The notes: generated from the sequence alone by a model not told the origin. A DNA stretch of 64,000 bases from an uncultured Marinifilum sp. (GCF_963677195.1 NZ_OY781918.1:248001-312000); one strand, 5' to 3'; shown: positions 18,575 through 27,189, counted from the first letter of the stretch. Numbers and translations are program-made.

Positions 18575-19583
18575 TCTCTATTTTTTTTACATCGTAAACC
18601 GGCACTTGTAATTTTGTTTCCAAAGCCAGTTTTAATTCCTCTGAATTTAATCTGTAACCATCGGGCGATACCGGATTAATGGTTACCGCCAATAAATTGG
18701 TCTTATCTAATACCTGAATTTTTCCTCCTCTTTTTATAAAAGCATAATAAGTTTCAGGATTTGCAAAAACTCTTGTAAAGTCTCTTATTATTAATTTTAT
18801 TTCTTTTACTTGCTTTTGATTTTTCAGAAATTCTAAAAACTGATCGGTAATAGCTCCATTAATAAAAAAGACTGTTCCGAACTTAAACAACTGATCCTTT
18901 CTATTTTTGATCATTAATACAGAAGTAATACCTGTATCTTTTATTTTACCTGATTCATCAATAGCCCAAATGCCATTTGTTATTCCTCTTAATTTATTTT
19001 TTAATTCTAATTCAATTTCCGGTAACTGAATTAAGTCGTATACATATTGTGTTTTAAACACCAGTTGAGGAATATTTGCCGACAAAGCTGCTCCTGTGGC
19101 CAAAATCATTGCCTCGGTAACTGCAGGAGAACCTAAACTCTTGCGAGACAATGCTCCATCTACAATAGTTAAATCAACACCTTTTTTCTTTAAATCGGCA
19201 ATTAGCCTAACTAGTTCACTATTATTAGCAGGACCCGATAACATTATTTTACCCGAACAAATGGCTTTTGCTGTTACCAGTCGACCTAAGCTTGTCGACT
19301 TAGAAGATACATCGATTACTTCGGAAAATAATTTACGTTTCGCATAATGAATTTCCGAAGTTACGAACATCATTCCTTCACTTAATTCAATTTCTGGCTT
19401 ATGTGTTTGTGTTACTTGATCACGATTTTCTCCATCGATACCAATGGAAGTTAAAGCTATTTGTATATGGCTGTCCCTAAGTCGGGACAGCACATAATTT
19501 AAACACTCGGTTTTCCCGGTATTTTTTTCAAGTCCTACAATCGAAAGACTTTTAAAATTTTCTATGTCATTAAGAAATGGCAT
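18561..19583 (-). CDS. kamB: Lysine 5,6-aminomutase reactivase subunit
   Basis: I start the gene at the ATG at 19583 (M-P-F-L-N-D-I), not at the upstream ATG at 19682, because the longer form would overlap kamA by 113 bases with no conserved-looking sequence. The chosen start gives a 14-base overlap, the same as at the kamB/kamC junction. The 340-residue protein has a P-loop G-L-E-K-N-T-G-K-T at residues 16-24. It would be the partner of KamC in reactivating the B12 enzyme. The family assignment depends on context and the P-loop. Confidence 0.85.
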   Translation of the reverse strand: MPFLNDIENFKSLSIVGLEKNTGKTECLNYVLSRLRDSHIQIALTSIGIDGENRDQVTQTHKPEIELSEGMMFVTSEIHYAKRKLFSEVIDVSSKSTSLGRLVTAKAICSGKIMLSGPANNSELVRLIADLKKKGVDLTIVDGALSRKSLGSPAVTEAMILATGAALSANIPQLVFKTQYVYDLIQLPEIELELKNKLRGITNGIWAIDESGKIKDTGITSVLMIKNRKDQLFKFGTVFFINGAITDQFLEFLKNQKQVKEIKLIIRDFTRVFANPETYYAFIKRGGKIQVLDKTNLLAVTINPVSPDGYRLNSEELKLALETKLQVPVYDVKKIENAVS

Positions 19584-20832
19584 CTTCTTTTTTATTTCTT
19601 TCTTTACGTGCCAGGTGATCTGGTTCGATAGATAACTTATCGCCATGTAAAAGAGAAGCAACACCCTCTCGCTTCTTGTCATTTGTACAATCAGGACAAG
19701 TACACTTATTTTCGTAATGTTCTGGCTCGGTATAAGTGGTAATAACCCCTTCGAAATTTCTTAAAATTACTTTACCCGGACTCTGAGATACAACATATTG
19801 AGGCATAACTGGAGTTTTTCCTCCACCACCAGGAGCATCAACAACAAAAGTTGGCACTGCTAAACCTGAAGTATGCCCGCGAAGATTCTCGATAATCTCG
19901 ATACCTTTCGAAACCGGAGTTCTAAAATGCTCTAGTCCCATAGAAAGGTCGCACTGATAGATATAGTAAGGTCGAACACGGTTCATCACCAAATTATGCA
20001 CTAATTTTTTCATGATATGAACACAATCGTTTACTCCACGAAGAAGAACCGATTGGTTACCCAAAGGAATACCAGCATCGGCCATTCTAGCCAAAGCATT
20101 TTTCGATTCCTCAGTAATTTCATTGGAATGATTAAAGTGAGTATTTAACCAAATTGGATGATACTTTTTAAGCATATTCACCAAACTATCGGTGATACGC
20201 TGAGGTAATACGACTGGAGTTCGGCTACCAATTCGAATAATTTCGACATGAGGAATTGCTCTTAATCGGCTAATAATATATTCTAATTTATCATCACTAA
20301 TTAATAAGGCATCGCCACCTGAAAGAACTACATCTCTTACCTGAGGAGTTTTGGCAATATATTCTATTGCTTTTTCGATATTATCTTGTGGAGTTGACGC
20401 ATCGGACTGACCGGCAAAACGACGGCGGGTACAGTGACGACAATACATTGCACACATATCTGTAATCAGGAACAAAACACGATCCGGATAACGGTGTGTT
20501 AATCCCGGAACAGGAGAATCTTCATCTTCGTGAAGTGGATCTAGAAGATCGGCATCGGCATGATGAACTTCTGCTGCAGTTGGAATGGCCTGCTTACGAA
20601 TCGGACAATTTGGATTATCAGGATCAATCAATGTTAAATAGTATGGCGTAATTGCCATGCGTAAAGTTGCAAGAGACTTCTTAACTCCTTCTTCCTCTTG
20701 GGCCGTTAGGTGAATATATTTCTTTAACTGATCTAAGGTTTCAATACGATTTCTTACCTGCCATTTCCAATCGTTCCACTGTATATCAGTTATCTCTGGA
20801 AATAATTCGCTGCGTCTGTTATTATTAGTCAT
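19570..20832 (-). CDS. kamA: Lysine 2,3-aminomutase (radical SAM)
   Basis: The 420-residue enzyme has the radical-SAM iron-sulfur motif C127-A-M-Y-C131-R-H-C134. The PLP lysine is K339 in P-G-G-G-G-K-T-P. A C-terminal zinc cysteine group C-T-C-P-D-C is also present. Each of these sits two residues from its clostridial counterpart. It converts L-lysine to L-beta-lysine, the first step of the pathway. Its start codon shares one base with the kdd stop (TAATG), so the two are coupled. Confidence 0.96.
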   Translation of the reverse strand: MTNNNRRSELFPEITDIQWNDWKWQVRNRIETLDQLKKYIHLTAQEEEGVKKSLATLRMAITPYYLTLIDPDNPNCPIRKQAIPTAAEVHHADADLLDPLHEDEDSPVPGLTHRYPDRVLFLITDMCAMYCRHCTRRRFAGQSDASTPQDNIEKAIEYIAKTPQVRDVVLSGGDALLISDDKLEYIISRLRAIPHVEIIRIGSRTPVVLPQRITDSLVNMLKKYHPIWLNTHFNHSNEITEESKNALARMADAGIPLGNQSVLLRGVNDCVHIMKKLVHNLVMNRVRPYYIYQCDLSMGLEHFRTPVSKGIEIIENLRGHTSGLAVPTFVVDAPGGGGKTPVMPQYVVSQSPGKVILRNFEGVITTYTEPEHYENKCTCPDCTNDKKREGVASLLHGDKLSIEPDHLARKERNKKEDAIS

Positions 20833-21866
20833 TATACGTATAATTTTTCGAACAATTCTCTAATTCCTTTTGAATTTCTAATGATATTTAATGTTAGGTC
20901 GGCATGCCCAATTGCATAGCCATTACCCACAATCATGTCAACATCTTTACCAACGCCTTCGGCTCCAAGAGCAGCTTTGCTAAAAGATGTAGCCATAGAG
21001 AAAAAGTAAACGCATCCTCTGTCTTTGGTAATCAAAATAGATGACATTTCGGTAGAAGCAACATTTACATTGTTAATTACAACGTCACAAGCCTGTTCGC
21101 CAGTAATTTCGGTTACTCTATTGTAAACATCCATTACATCGGTTGCGTCGCCAACAACAACATGAGTAGCCAATCCAAGGTCTTTAATACGTTGTGCATT
21201 TTCTTTAGAATATTCAACAACAATAACTTTTCCTTTTGGACCTACATTTTGCATTGCCTGATAGCAACACAAAACACCCGATTTACCACCACCTCCGATG
21301 ATACAAACCGTGTCGTCTTCTTTCACCAGGCGATCAACTTGAGCAGGAGCTCCCGCAACATCTAAAGCTGCTAAAGCTAGTTTCTCTGGAATATCTGTCG
21401 GAAGAACAGCATACAAACCACTTTCGAATAAAATTGCTTGTGCATCAACATCAACCTGATCGTTAGAAAGATTAATGTTTTTAATTTTTTTTATATTTAA
21501 AGGAGTTAAGGAAAGAGAAACCAATGTTGCAATCTTATCGCCTACCTTTAAATTCTGATTTGGAAAATTAGGGCCAACTTCTTTGATGGTTCCAATTAAC
21601 ATTCCACCCGAACCCGTTACTGGGTTCTGCATTTTACCTCTCTCGCCAACAATTGAAAGAATCATTTCTTCCATTTTAGCAATATCGGCATTACAAGCAC
21701 CTTTTATTTGTGTAAAACTCGCCGAATCGATATTCAAAGTCTGAACATCAATCAACAACTCATTATCGTATACCGACATGGTATTATCCAACTTCTGAGC
21801 TGGCTGCGGAAGAGTACCTTTTGGTTCAAGTACTCTGTGCGTTCCGTATTTATTTCCTTTGTTCAT
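20832..21866 (-). CDS. kdd: L-erythro-3,5-diaminohexanoate dehydrogenase
   Basis: The 344-residue protein has a dinucleotide-binding loop C-I-I-G-G-G-G-K-S-G. It begins with the family-like block K-Y-G-T-H-R-V-L-E-P-K-G. Kdd oxidatively deaminates 3,5-diaminohexanoate to 3-keto-5-aminohexanoate with NAD(P). It lies between kce and kamA, its usual company. The assignment is firm because every neighbouring step of the pathway is encoded beside it. Confidence 0.92.
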   Translation of the reverse strand: MNKGNKYGTHRVLEPKGTLPQPAQKLDNTMSVYDNELLIDVQTLNIDSASFTQIKGACNADIAKMEEMILSIVGERGKMQNPVTGSGGMLIGTIKEVGPNFPNQNLKVGDKIATLVSLSLTPLNIKKIKNINLSNDQVDVDAQAILFESGLYAVLPTDIPEKLALAALDVAGAPAQVDRLVKEDDTVCIIGGGGKSGVLCCYQAMQNVGPKGKVIVVEYSKENAQRIKDLGLATHVVVGDATDVMDVYNRVTEITGEQACDVVINNVNVASTEMSSILITKDRGCVYFFSMATSFSKAALGAEGVGKDVDMIVGNGYAIGHADLTLNIIRNSKGIRELFEKLYV

Positions 21867-21926
21867 TTCCTTTTATAGATATGAGATATTAGATGTGAGA
21901 AAAACAAATTTCTCTACAATCCAATC
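21867..21926. repeat. Intergenic repeat G (kdd/kce junction, single arm)
   Basis: This spacer carries one GAGAT-type arm (TATAGATATGAGATATTAGATGTGAGA). The opposite arm is hardly present, so it looks like a half copy. Confidence 0.55.
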
Positions 21927-22751
21927 TTATTTTTGTTTTAATCCTAAAATTTCTCTTGCTTCGGCTGGAGTAGCAATTTCGCGACCTAATTCTTTAGCCA
22001 AACGAACAACTTTCTCAACTAACTGTCCGTTCGATTCTGCTACAACTCCTTTTGCAATCATTGTATTGTCTTCGAATCCTACACGTACATGTCCACCATC
22101 GATAATGGCAGCAGTAGCTAAAGGAAATTCGAAACGACCAACGCCGGCAACAGTATAAGTTGCATCGGCAGGAATACTTCCTCTTAAGAAAATAAAATCG
22201 CGAAGAGAACCAGAAATACCTCCATTTACACCCATTACAAAATCGAAGTGCATAGGCGATTTAATGTATCCTTTCTTGTGCAGGCGAAGAGCCATATCGA
22301 TCATCGATTTATCGAACACCTCTAATTCTGGTTTAATATTTCTTTCTATCATTTTCTCACCAAAATATTTGATCGTATTTTCGGTGTTTTCGAAAATTTC
22401 GTCTCCCCCAAAGTTTAATGTCCCACAATCGAGGGTTGCCATTTCCGGATTCAACTCTGTTGGCTGTAATCTTTCATCATTGGTCATACCAACAGCTCCT
22501 CCGGTTGATGGTTGAATAATTACCTCTGGATATTTAGCATGAATCGCATCCATTACAGCTTTAAAGCGATTCTTATCCTGAGTTGGAGTTCCATCGTCTT
22601 CACGAACATGAAGGTGAATAATGCTGGCTCCTGCTTCGTAAGCCAAACCTGCTTCGCGCACACATTCCTCAATTGTATAAGGTACATTCGGATTGTGCTC
22701 TTTGGTAACTTCGGCGCCACAAATAGCAGCTGTGATGATCAATTTTTCCAT
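21927..22751 (-). CDS. kce: 3-keto-5-aminohexanoate cleavage enzyme
   Basis: The 274-residue BKACE-family enzyme has the zinc ligands H46 and H48 in I-H-L-H-V-R, a conserved E14, and the third-ligand region V-G-F-E-D-N (E227). Kce combines 3-keto-5-aminohexanoate with acetyl-CoA to give L-3-aminobutyryl-CoA and acetoacetate. H46, H48 and E14 fall at the numbers I recall for the characterised Cloacimonas enzyme. BKACE members use many keto acids, but the operon fixes the substrate. Confidence 0.95.
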   Translation of the reverse strand: MEKLIITAAICGAEVTKEHNPNVPYTIEECVREAGLAYEAGASIIHLHVREDDGTPTQDKNRFKAVMDAIHAKYPEVIIQPSTGGAVGMTNDERLQPTELNPEMATLDCGTLNFGGDEIFENTENTIKYFGEKMIERNIKPELEVFDKSMIDMALRLHKKGYIKSPMHFDFVMGVNGGISGSLRDFIFLRGSIPADATYTVAGVGRFEFPLATAAIIDGGHVRVGFEDNTMIAKGVVAESNGQLVEKVVRLAKELGREIATPAEAREILGLKQK

Positions 22752-22807
22752 GGCATTCTTTTTTTTGATGTGAGAACTTATGTTTTGAATAAGATCTCTC
22801 TTCTCAT
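22752..22807. repeat. Intergenic repeat H (kce/kal junction, short)
   Basis: TTGATGTGAGAAC and ATAAGATCTCTCTTCTCATT occur in this 56-bp spacer. They look like a shortened relative of the operon repeat family. Confidence 0.4.
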
Positions 22808-23191
22808 TTACTTTCTTTGATTAGCTTTAGGTGTAACACAAGTTCCAGTAGCCCGGCAAACTACAACAGCTTCATCAAGAACATCAGCTGCCGATTCAGA
22901 AATATCGGTTCTAGGAACAATTACTTTTCTGGCTTCGAAAGTCATTTTACGACTTGAATTTCCTTCCTTAATTATTTCTCCAACAGCTTCGATATAATCG
23001 CCAGCATAAACAGGAGCTAAAAATTCAACATTCTCGTAACCTGCAAATAATCCCTCATCACCATCACGACGGATTAATAATTCTGTTGCCACATCGCCAA
23101 ATAATTGAAGCATTTTCGCTCCATCTACAAGATTTCCACCATAATGAGCATCATGAGAACTCATACGCATTCTAATCATTGCCTTTTCCAT
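22808..23191 (-). CDS. kal: 3-aminobutyryl-CoA ammonia-lyase
   Basis: The 127-residue hotdog-fold protein carries the block [16 protein letters not shown], which is characteristic of Kal and its MaoC/thioesterase-like relatives. Kal removes ammonia from L-3-aminobutyryl-CoA to give crotonyl-CoA. It is placed between atoD and kce. It follows atoD by 13 bp. Confidence 0.92.
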   Translation of the reverse strand: MEKAMIRMRMSSHDAHYGGNLVDGAKMLQLFGDVATELLIRRDGDEGLFAGYENVEFLAPVYAGDYIEAVGEIIKEGNSSRKMTFEARKVIVPRTDISESAADVLDEAVVVCRATGTCVTPKANQRK

Positions 23192-23204
23192 CTGTTTATA
23201 TTTG

Positions 23205-23855
23205 TTAGTTGTTGTTTACTATAAAATCCACAAAAATTGAAGGAGTTTTAATTTCCTCTGGTCTTAAAGAACCTAGCTCAACTACTTCGTTTACTTCTGC
23301 AATTACCAAATCGGCAGCAGTTGCCATTAATGGATTAAAATTCTGAGAAGTACCTTTATAAAGTAGATTTCCAATAGAATCACTAATACTAGCTCCTATT
23401 AACGCAACATCTGCGCGTAAAGGCTTCTCTAATAAATACTCCTTACCATCAACGGTAATAATCTCTTTTCCTTCGGCAACCATAGTGCCCAAACCTGTTG
23501 GTGTTAAAACACCACCCAAACCAGCACCACCCGAACGTACACGTTCTGCCAAAGTACCCTGCGGACTAAATTCAACATGAATTTCTCCATTATTCATTTG
23601 CTCGATTGTAGCAGGATTAGTTCCAATATGAGAGGTAATTACTTTTTGAACCTGCTTATTAGCAATCAATTTACCAAGACCTTTATCTGCAAAAGCAGTA
23701 TCATTACAAATAATGGTTAAATTTTTAACATTTGATAAAACGATCTCATCGATCATATTATTTGCAGTTCCAACCGATAAAAAGCCTCCAATCATAATGG
23801 TCATTCCATCTTCTAATTTTGCAACGGCTTCGCTAATTGAGATTATCTTGTTCAT
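23205..23855 (-). CDS. atoD: Butyryl-CoA:acetoacetate CoA-transferase, subunit A
   Basis: The 216-residue class I CoA-transferase alpha subunit has G-G-F-L-S-V-G near the N-terminus and the long glycine-rich stretch [18 protein letters not shown]. It is the first gene of the fourteen-gene operon. Its beta partner atoA lies nine genes downstream. Both halves look intact. Confidence 0.92.
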   Translation of the reverse strand: MNKIISISEAVAKLEDGMTIMIGGFLSVGTANNMIDEIVLSNVKNLTIICNDTAFADKGLGKLIANKQVQKVITSHIGTNPATIEQMNNGEIHVEFSPQGTLAERVRSGGAGLGGVLTPTGLGTMVAEGKEIITVDGKEYLLEKPLRADVALIGASISDSIGNLLYKGTSQNFNPLMATAADLVIAEVNEVVELGSLRPEEIKTPSIFVDFIVNNN

Positions 23856-23930
23856 TGAAATATTTTTTACAAATTTTCACTAATCCTTCTGATTACTACT
23901 ATATCAGAATATTTATACTTAAATTTTGAA

Positions 23931-23938
23931 CAAAGATA
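23931..23938 (-). promoter_or_regulatory. -7 element of the lysine operon promoter
   Basis: On the minus strand this reads TATCTTTG, an exact match to the Bacteroidota TAnnTTTG element, 76 bp upstream of atoD. A clear -33 TTTG at the usual distance was not found. Confidence 0.6.
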
Positions 23939-24132
23939 ATTGAATTATCAAATCATGAAAACGTTTGCAGTCTTTCGTATTAAGACTTTTTCTAAATGGA
24001 AAATCTTAAACAGGATTGCTCCTTAAAATCATTCTAAATAGCTTTAGAAAATCATATTTTAGCGTTAAAAAACATACATTTATTGTTGTATATTTAACAG
24101 ATGTCCTATTTTTTGCACTTATATTAACAAAT

Positions 24133-24156
24133 AATACATGCTATACAACATGTATT
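24133..24156. promoter_or_regulatory. Inverted repeat AATACATG-N8-CATGTATT
   Basis: This is a perfect 8-bp inverted repeat with an 8-bp centre, in the long gap upstream of the lysine operon and 38 bp before the small open frame at 24194. It could be an operator for a dimeric repressor. There is no other evidence. Confidence 0.3.
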
Positions 24157-24193
24157 ACACATCAAAATAAATTCATGTTATAAAACAGGAATT

Positions 24194-24301
24194 ATGAAAG
24201 CTAGACAATTCATTATAATATTGGCAAGAGGAAAGCGTAAAAAAAATAGATTTTCCCCGAAAGCAAAATCTATTCTAAAAACAATTTTAGTACTGTATTA
24301 A
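24194..24301 (+). CDS. Possible small basic peptide (35 residues)
   Basis: ATG at 24194 is preceded by AGGA at good spacing and opens a 35-residue frame rich in lysine and arginine (R-G-K-R-K-K-N-R) with hydrophobic ends. Its stop overlaps the stop of the convergent metallopeptidase gene. No family is recognised. It may be chance in AT-rich DNA. Confidence 0.25.
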   Translation: MKARQFIIILARGKRKKNRFSPKAKSILKTILVLY

Positions 24302-24978
24302 TCTCTTCGCCCCATATATATCATTACGTAATACAATAAAGTAGCTAAAGACGACAAAGCAGCAATTACATAGGTATAAGCTGCCCAACGCAATGCATCG
24401 CCAGCACTTTTTTGAGATTCATAAGTCGTAATTCCTGTTGTTTTTAACCAACGTAACGCTCTATTGCTAGCATCAAGCTCAACCGGCAATGTAACAATGC
24501 TGAAAAGAGTAGTTGCAGCAAACATTACAATACCTGCCAACAATAACTGAGGAAAGGAATTAACCATTAAAATACCTGCCAACAAAATCCATTGTACCCA
24601 TTTCGAACTAAAACTAACCACAGGAACAAGAGTCGATCGCATTTGCAACCATGCATATTCCTGTGCATGCTGAATGGCATGACCTGTTTCGTGTGCAGCA
24701 ACAGCGGCAGCTGCCACATTTCTGCCATGATATACTTCCTGACTCAAATTAATAGTCTTATCGGCTGGATTGTAATGATCTGACAACTGTCCACCGACAG
24801 ATCCAATCCTAACCCCTGTTATACCATGATCTCTTAACATTCTTTCTGCAACCTCACGTCCACTCATGTCATTAGCAGTTGATATTTGTGAATATTTTTT
24901 AAATCTTGATTTTAACTGACTACTCACCCACCAACTTAATGCTGTAAAAGCAATAAATATTATCCAAATTCCACTCAT
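24298..24978 (-). CDS. YugP-family zinc metallopeptidase, membrane protein
   Basis: The 226-residue protein contains the zinc motif H-E-T-G-H with downstream A-I-Q-H-A-Q, flanked by hydrophobic segments at the N-terminus, the middle and the C-terminus. This matches the neutral zinc metallopeptidase family PF04298 (YugP). The D-x-S-N-R-A-L block near the C-terminus is also typical. The substrate is unknown. Confidence 0.85.
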   Translation of the reverse strand: MSGIWIIFIAFTALSWWVSSQLKSRFKKYSQISTANDMSGREVAERMLRDHGITGVRIGSVGGQLSDHYNPADKTINLSQEVYHGRNVAAAAVAAHETGHAIQHAQEYAWLQMRSTLVPVVSFSSKWVQWILLAGILMVNSFPQLLLAGIVMFAATTLFSIVTLPVELDASNRALRWLKTTGITTYESQKSAGDALRWAAYTYVIAALSSLATLLYYVMIYMGRRD

Positions 24979-25234
24979 CTTTAAAGCATATTAAATTCTT
25001 AATACTAATCTATACCATTTATGAAAATAATCTCAAAATGCTTGCCATGCTTAAATAATGCCATTTCTAGATGTCGATTTGTCAGAAAATTAAGCACTCC
25101 ACCTTACAATTACGCATTAAATGGCTAATTTACGAGAAGAATAAAGCATTGCAAGCCTCTGAAATTAAGACAGATTAACATAGTGACAAGGCAAAAAGTA
25201 AAGCCTTTTAAGTAGACTTTCAATATAATTTGCT

Positions 25235-25242
25235 TATTTTTG
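25235..25242 (+). promoter_or_regulatory. -7 element TATTTTTG
   Basis: A match to TAnnTTTG, 30 bp before the acyltransferase gene. No TTG is present at the expected -33 distance. Confidence 0.45.
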
Positions 25243-25272
25243 CCACACCTAAAAAACTAATTCAACCAAATA

Positions 25273-26445
25273 ATGATCACCGAATCAGATTTTGATGACA
25301 TAAGACCATATAACGATTCAGAAGTAACTGAAGTTATAAAACGTCTGCTTAACGAAGAAGAGTTTATTCGCTTTGCTCAAAAATTATTCCCTAGTTTTAC
25401 TAAGGAAATAATTGAGAAAACACTTAGCCAAGTGAATACTATAAAAGATTTCCAGGGAAATTTTATTATTCGATTAGCTCAACATATTATTGATAATACC
25501 ACAAAAGGAATTACAATAGAAGGACTTGATAATCTTGATCCTAATCAAAGTTATTTATTTATATCTGATCATCGAGATATTATCTTGGATTCTGCATTAC
25601 TAAATGTAATGCTTCATCTTAATGGATTTGAGACAACAGAAATAGCTATTGGTAGCAACCTGTTAATTCAACCATGGATTGCTGATTTGGTAAAATTAAA
25701 TAAAAGCTTTGTAGTAAACAGAAACACTACTGTTCGTCAAATGCTTACAAAATCGAAGCAACTTTCTTGTTATATCAATCACGCACTTAATGAGAAAAAG
25801 TCTTCTATATGGATTGCTCAGCGTGAAGGAAGAACCAAAGATGGAGATGACAGAACACAGCAAAGTCTTTTAAAGATGCTACAGATGAGTGGCGATAAAG
25901 AATTTTCATCTCACTTTAAAAATTTAAGAATTGTACCTGTTGCCATTTCTTATGAATATGAACCTTGCGATGCCATGAAAACATTAGAGGTTTATTTAAA
26001 AGAAACAGAAAGTGGATATTCTAAAACAGCAAAAGATGATTTACGTAGTATGTTTTACGGATTAATTAACGATAAAGGCCGTGTTCACTTCCACATTGGA
26101 AAACCAGTATCCGAAATGCTGGATGTTATAGAAAATTTTGATGAAGACAGGGATAAATATAAAGCTCTAGCCGATATTATTGATTATAGAATTCATAAAA
26201 ACTATAATTTATGGCCAGATAATTATATTGCTTACGACATTGTGAATAAAAATAATGAATTTTTAGATAAATATTCATTAGAAGAAAAGGAATTGTTCTT
26301 AAAGCACATGGAAAAAAAGCTTGCCACTATTGAAGATAAAGGTGGAGACAGAGAAAGATTAAATCAGATTTTTCTAGATATTTATTCTAATCCTGTTAAA
26401 AACAGATTAGAATTAACTAAACCGGATTTTTTACCCGAATCATAA
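25273..26445 (+). CDS. PlsC-like glycerophospholipid acyltransferase
   Basis: The 390-residue protein has an acyltransferase core with S-D-H-R-D-I-I-L-D and a later W-I-A-Q-R-E-G-R-T-K-D-G, matching motifs I and III of the glycerolipid acyltransferase family. The histidine and the second aspartate are separated by five residues rather than the usual four, although an H-R-D aspartate is also present. There are long extensions on both sides of the core. It probably acylates a lysophospholipid or a related acceptor at the membrane. The exact acceptor is unknown. Confidence 0.75.
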   Translation: MITESDFDDIRPYNDSEVTEVIKRLLNEEEFIRFAQKLFPSFTKEIIEKTLSQVNTIKDFQGNFIIRLAQHIIDNTTKGITIEGLDNLDPNQSYLFISDHRDIILDSALLNVMLHLNGFETTEIAIGSNLLIQPWIADLVKLNKSFVVNRNTTVRQMLTKSKQLSCYINHALNEKKSSIWIAQREGRTKDGDDRTQQSLLKMLQMSGDKEFSSHFKNLRIVPVAISYEYEPCDAMKTLEVYLKETESGYSKTAKDDLRSMFYGLINDKGRVHFHIGKPVSEMLDVIENFDEDRDKYKALADIIDYRIHKNYNLWPDNYIAYDIVNKNNEFLDKYSLEEKELFLKHMEKKLATIEDKGGDRERLNQIFLDIYSNPVKNRLELTKPDFLPES

Positions 26446-26450
26446 TTTCA

Positions 26451-26477
26451 AAGGCTTTCAATACGAAAGCCTTTTTT
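26451..26477 (+). terminator. Rho-independent terminator
   Basis: AAGGCTTTC and GAAAGCCTT pair over a 5-nt loop and run into TTTTTT, just after the acyltransferase gene. Confidence 0.85.
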
Positions 26478-26548
26478 ATTAAAACAAACAAAATTTTTTA
26501 TTGATCCGATTTTTTAATAATTTCAATCAACAAAAAAAACACATACCG

Positions 26549-26770
26549 ATGAAGCTAATAAAGTTCCTACTAATTATGTCTACCTTTTTAATAATGGTAG
26601 CTGCCATATTCAATCTTTTAGGTGCAAGTGCCGAAAATCCGGATAGAACAGGTGTATACATCGAATTGGTTGTAATGTTTATTCTTACCCTTTCGATGGT
26701 ATTATTAAACAATGTAGAAAAAAAAATAAAAAAACTAGAAAGTAATCAAGAACAAGACGAGGAGCTATAA
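26549..26770 (+). CDS. Small two-span membrane protein
   Basis: I use the ATG at 26549, because the frame upstream of it opens only with a TTG and lacks protein-like sequence. The 73-residue product has two hydrophobic helices (F-L-L-I-M-S-T-F-L-I-M-V-A-A and V-V-M-F-I-L-T-L-S-M-V-L) and a charged tail. No family is recognised. Its stop codon lies within the loop of the following terminator. Confidence 0.6.
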   Translation: MKLIKFLLIMSTFLIMVAAIFNLLGASAENPDRTGVYIELVVMFILTLSMVLLNNVEKKIKKLESNQEQDEEL

Positions 26771-26783
26771 GCTCCTTTTTTTT
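26760..26783 (+). terminator. Terminator overlapping the stop codon
   Basis: AGGAGCT and AGCTCCT form a 7-bp stem with a 3-nt loop and are followed by eight Ts. The gene's TAA is inside the hairpin. Confidence 0.8.
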
Positions 26784-26939
26784 GTGTCCTAAACCCAAAA
26801 AAAAAGAGAAATAGACAATTGATAAAACGCAGATTATCGCAAATGATAAATAATGTTAAGGCTTGTTAATATCCTTACTATTGAAAAAATAATTAGCTAA
26901 ATTCGTAAGAGAAGCTCAAAAAAAATAAAACAAAAACTT

Positions 26940-27134
26940 ATGCTTGAACAAACAAAAGTAGTTTTGTCTAATGTTAGTTTCGACTTAGGCTTATTTAAAA
27001 AAGAGTTAATTAAAGCAATTGAATGGCTGCAACCAGCTGAAGTTCTTGATTTGAAAAATTGGTGCTCCAAGAACTTTTCAGGACAATACGACCAACTCGT
27101 ATCTGAGGTAATGCAAGCCCAACTATCTATTTAA
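26940..27134 (+). CDS. Small conserved-looking protein, unknown function
   Basis: The 64-residue protein is predicted to be mostly helical, with one cysteine (N-W-C-S-K-N). It has its own terminator right behind it, which supports a real transcription unit. No family or function is recognised. Confidence 0.55.
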   Translation: MLEQTKVVLSNVSFDLGLFKKELIKAIEWLQPAEVLDLKNWCSKNFSGQYDQLVSEVMQAQLSI

Positions 27135-27159
27135 GTATTTAAATTATATTTTTATATCG

Positions 27160-27189
27160 AGAGAATCATTAATACGATTCTCTTTTTTT
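27160..27189 (+). terminator. Rho-independent terminator
   Basis: AGAGAATC and GATTCTCT pair over an 8-nt loop followed by seven Ts, 25 bp after the 64-residue gene. Confidence 0.8.

Larger units (their letters stand above)
23856..24297. other. Intergenic region upstream of the lysine operon
   Basis: The 442-bp gap holds the operon promoter, the inverted repeat at 24133-24156 and a possible 35-residue open frame starting at 24194. I see no cobalamin or lysine riboswitch fold in it by eye. Confidence 0.5.

Noticed and set aside
19584..19682. Upstream ATG start of kamB giving a 373-residue protein
   Set aside because: It would overlap kamA by 113 bases, and the extra N-terminal residues are the kamA end read in another frame.
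23856..24297. Cobalamin or lysine riboswitch before the lysine operon
   Set aside because: I found no B12-box-like or L-box-like conserved core by eye. A covariance search would be needed to exclude it firmly.
26501..26548. TTG start for the two-span small protein
   Set aside because: The upstream part is polar AT-rich sequence, and the ATG at 26549 gives a normal membrane protein start.
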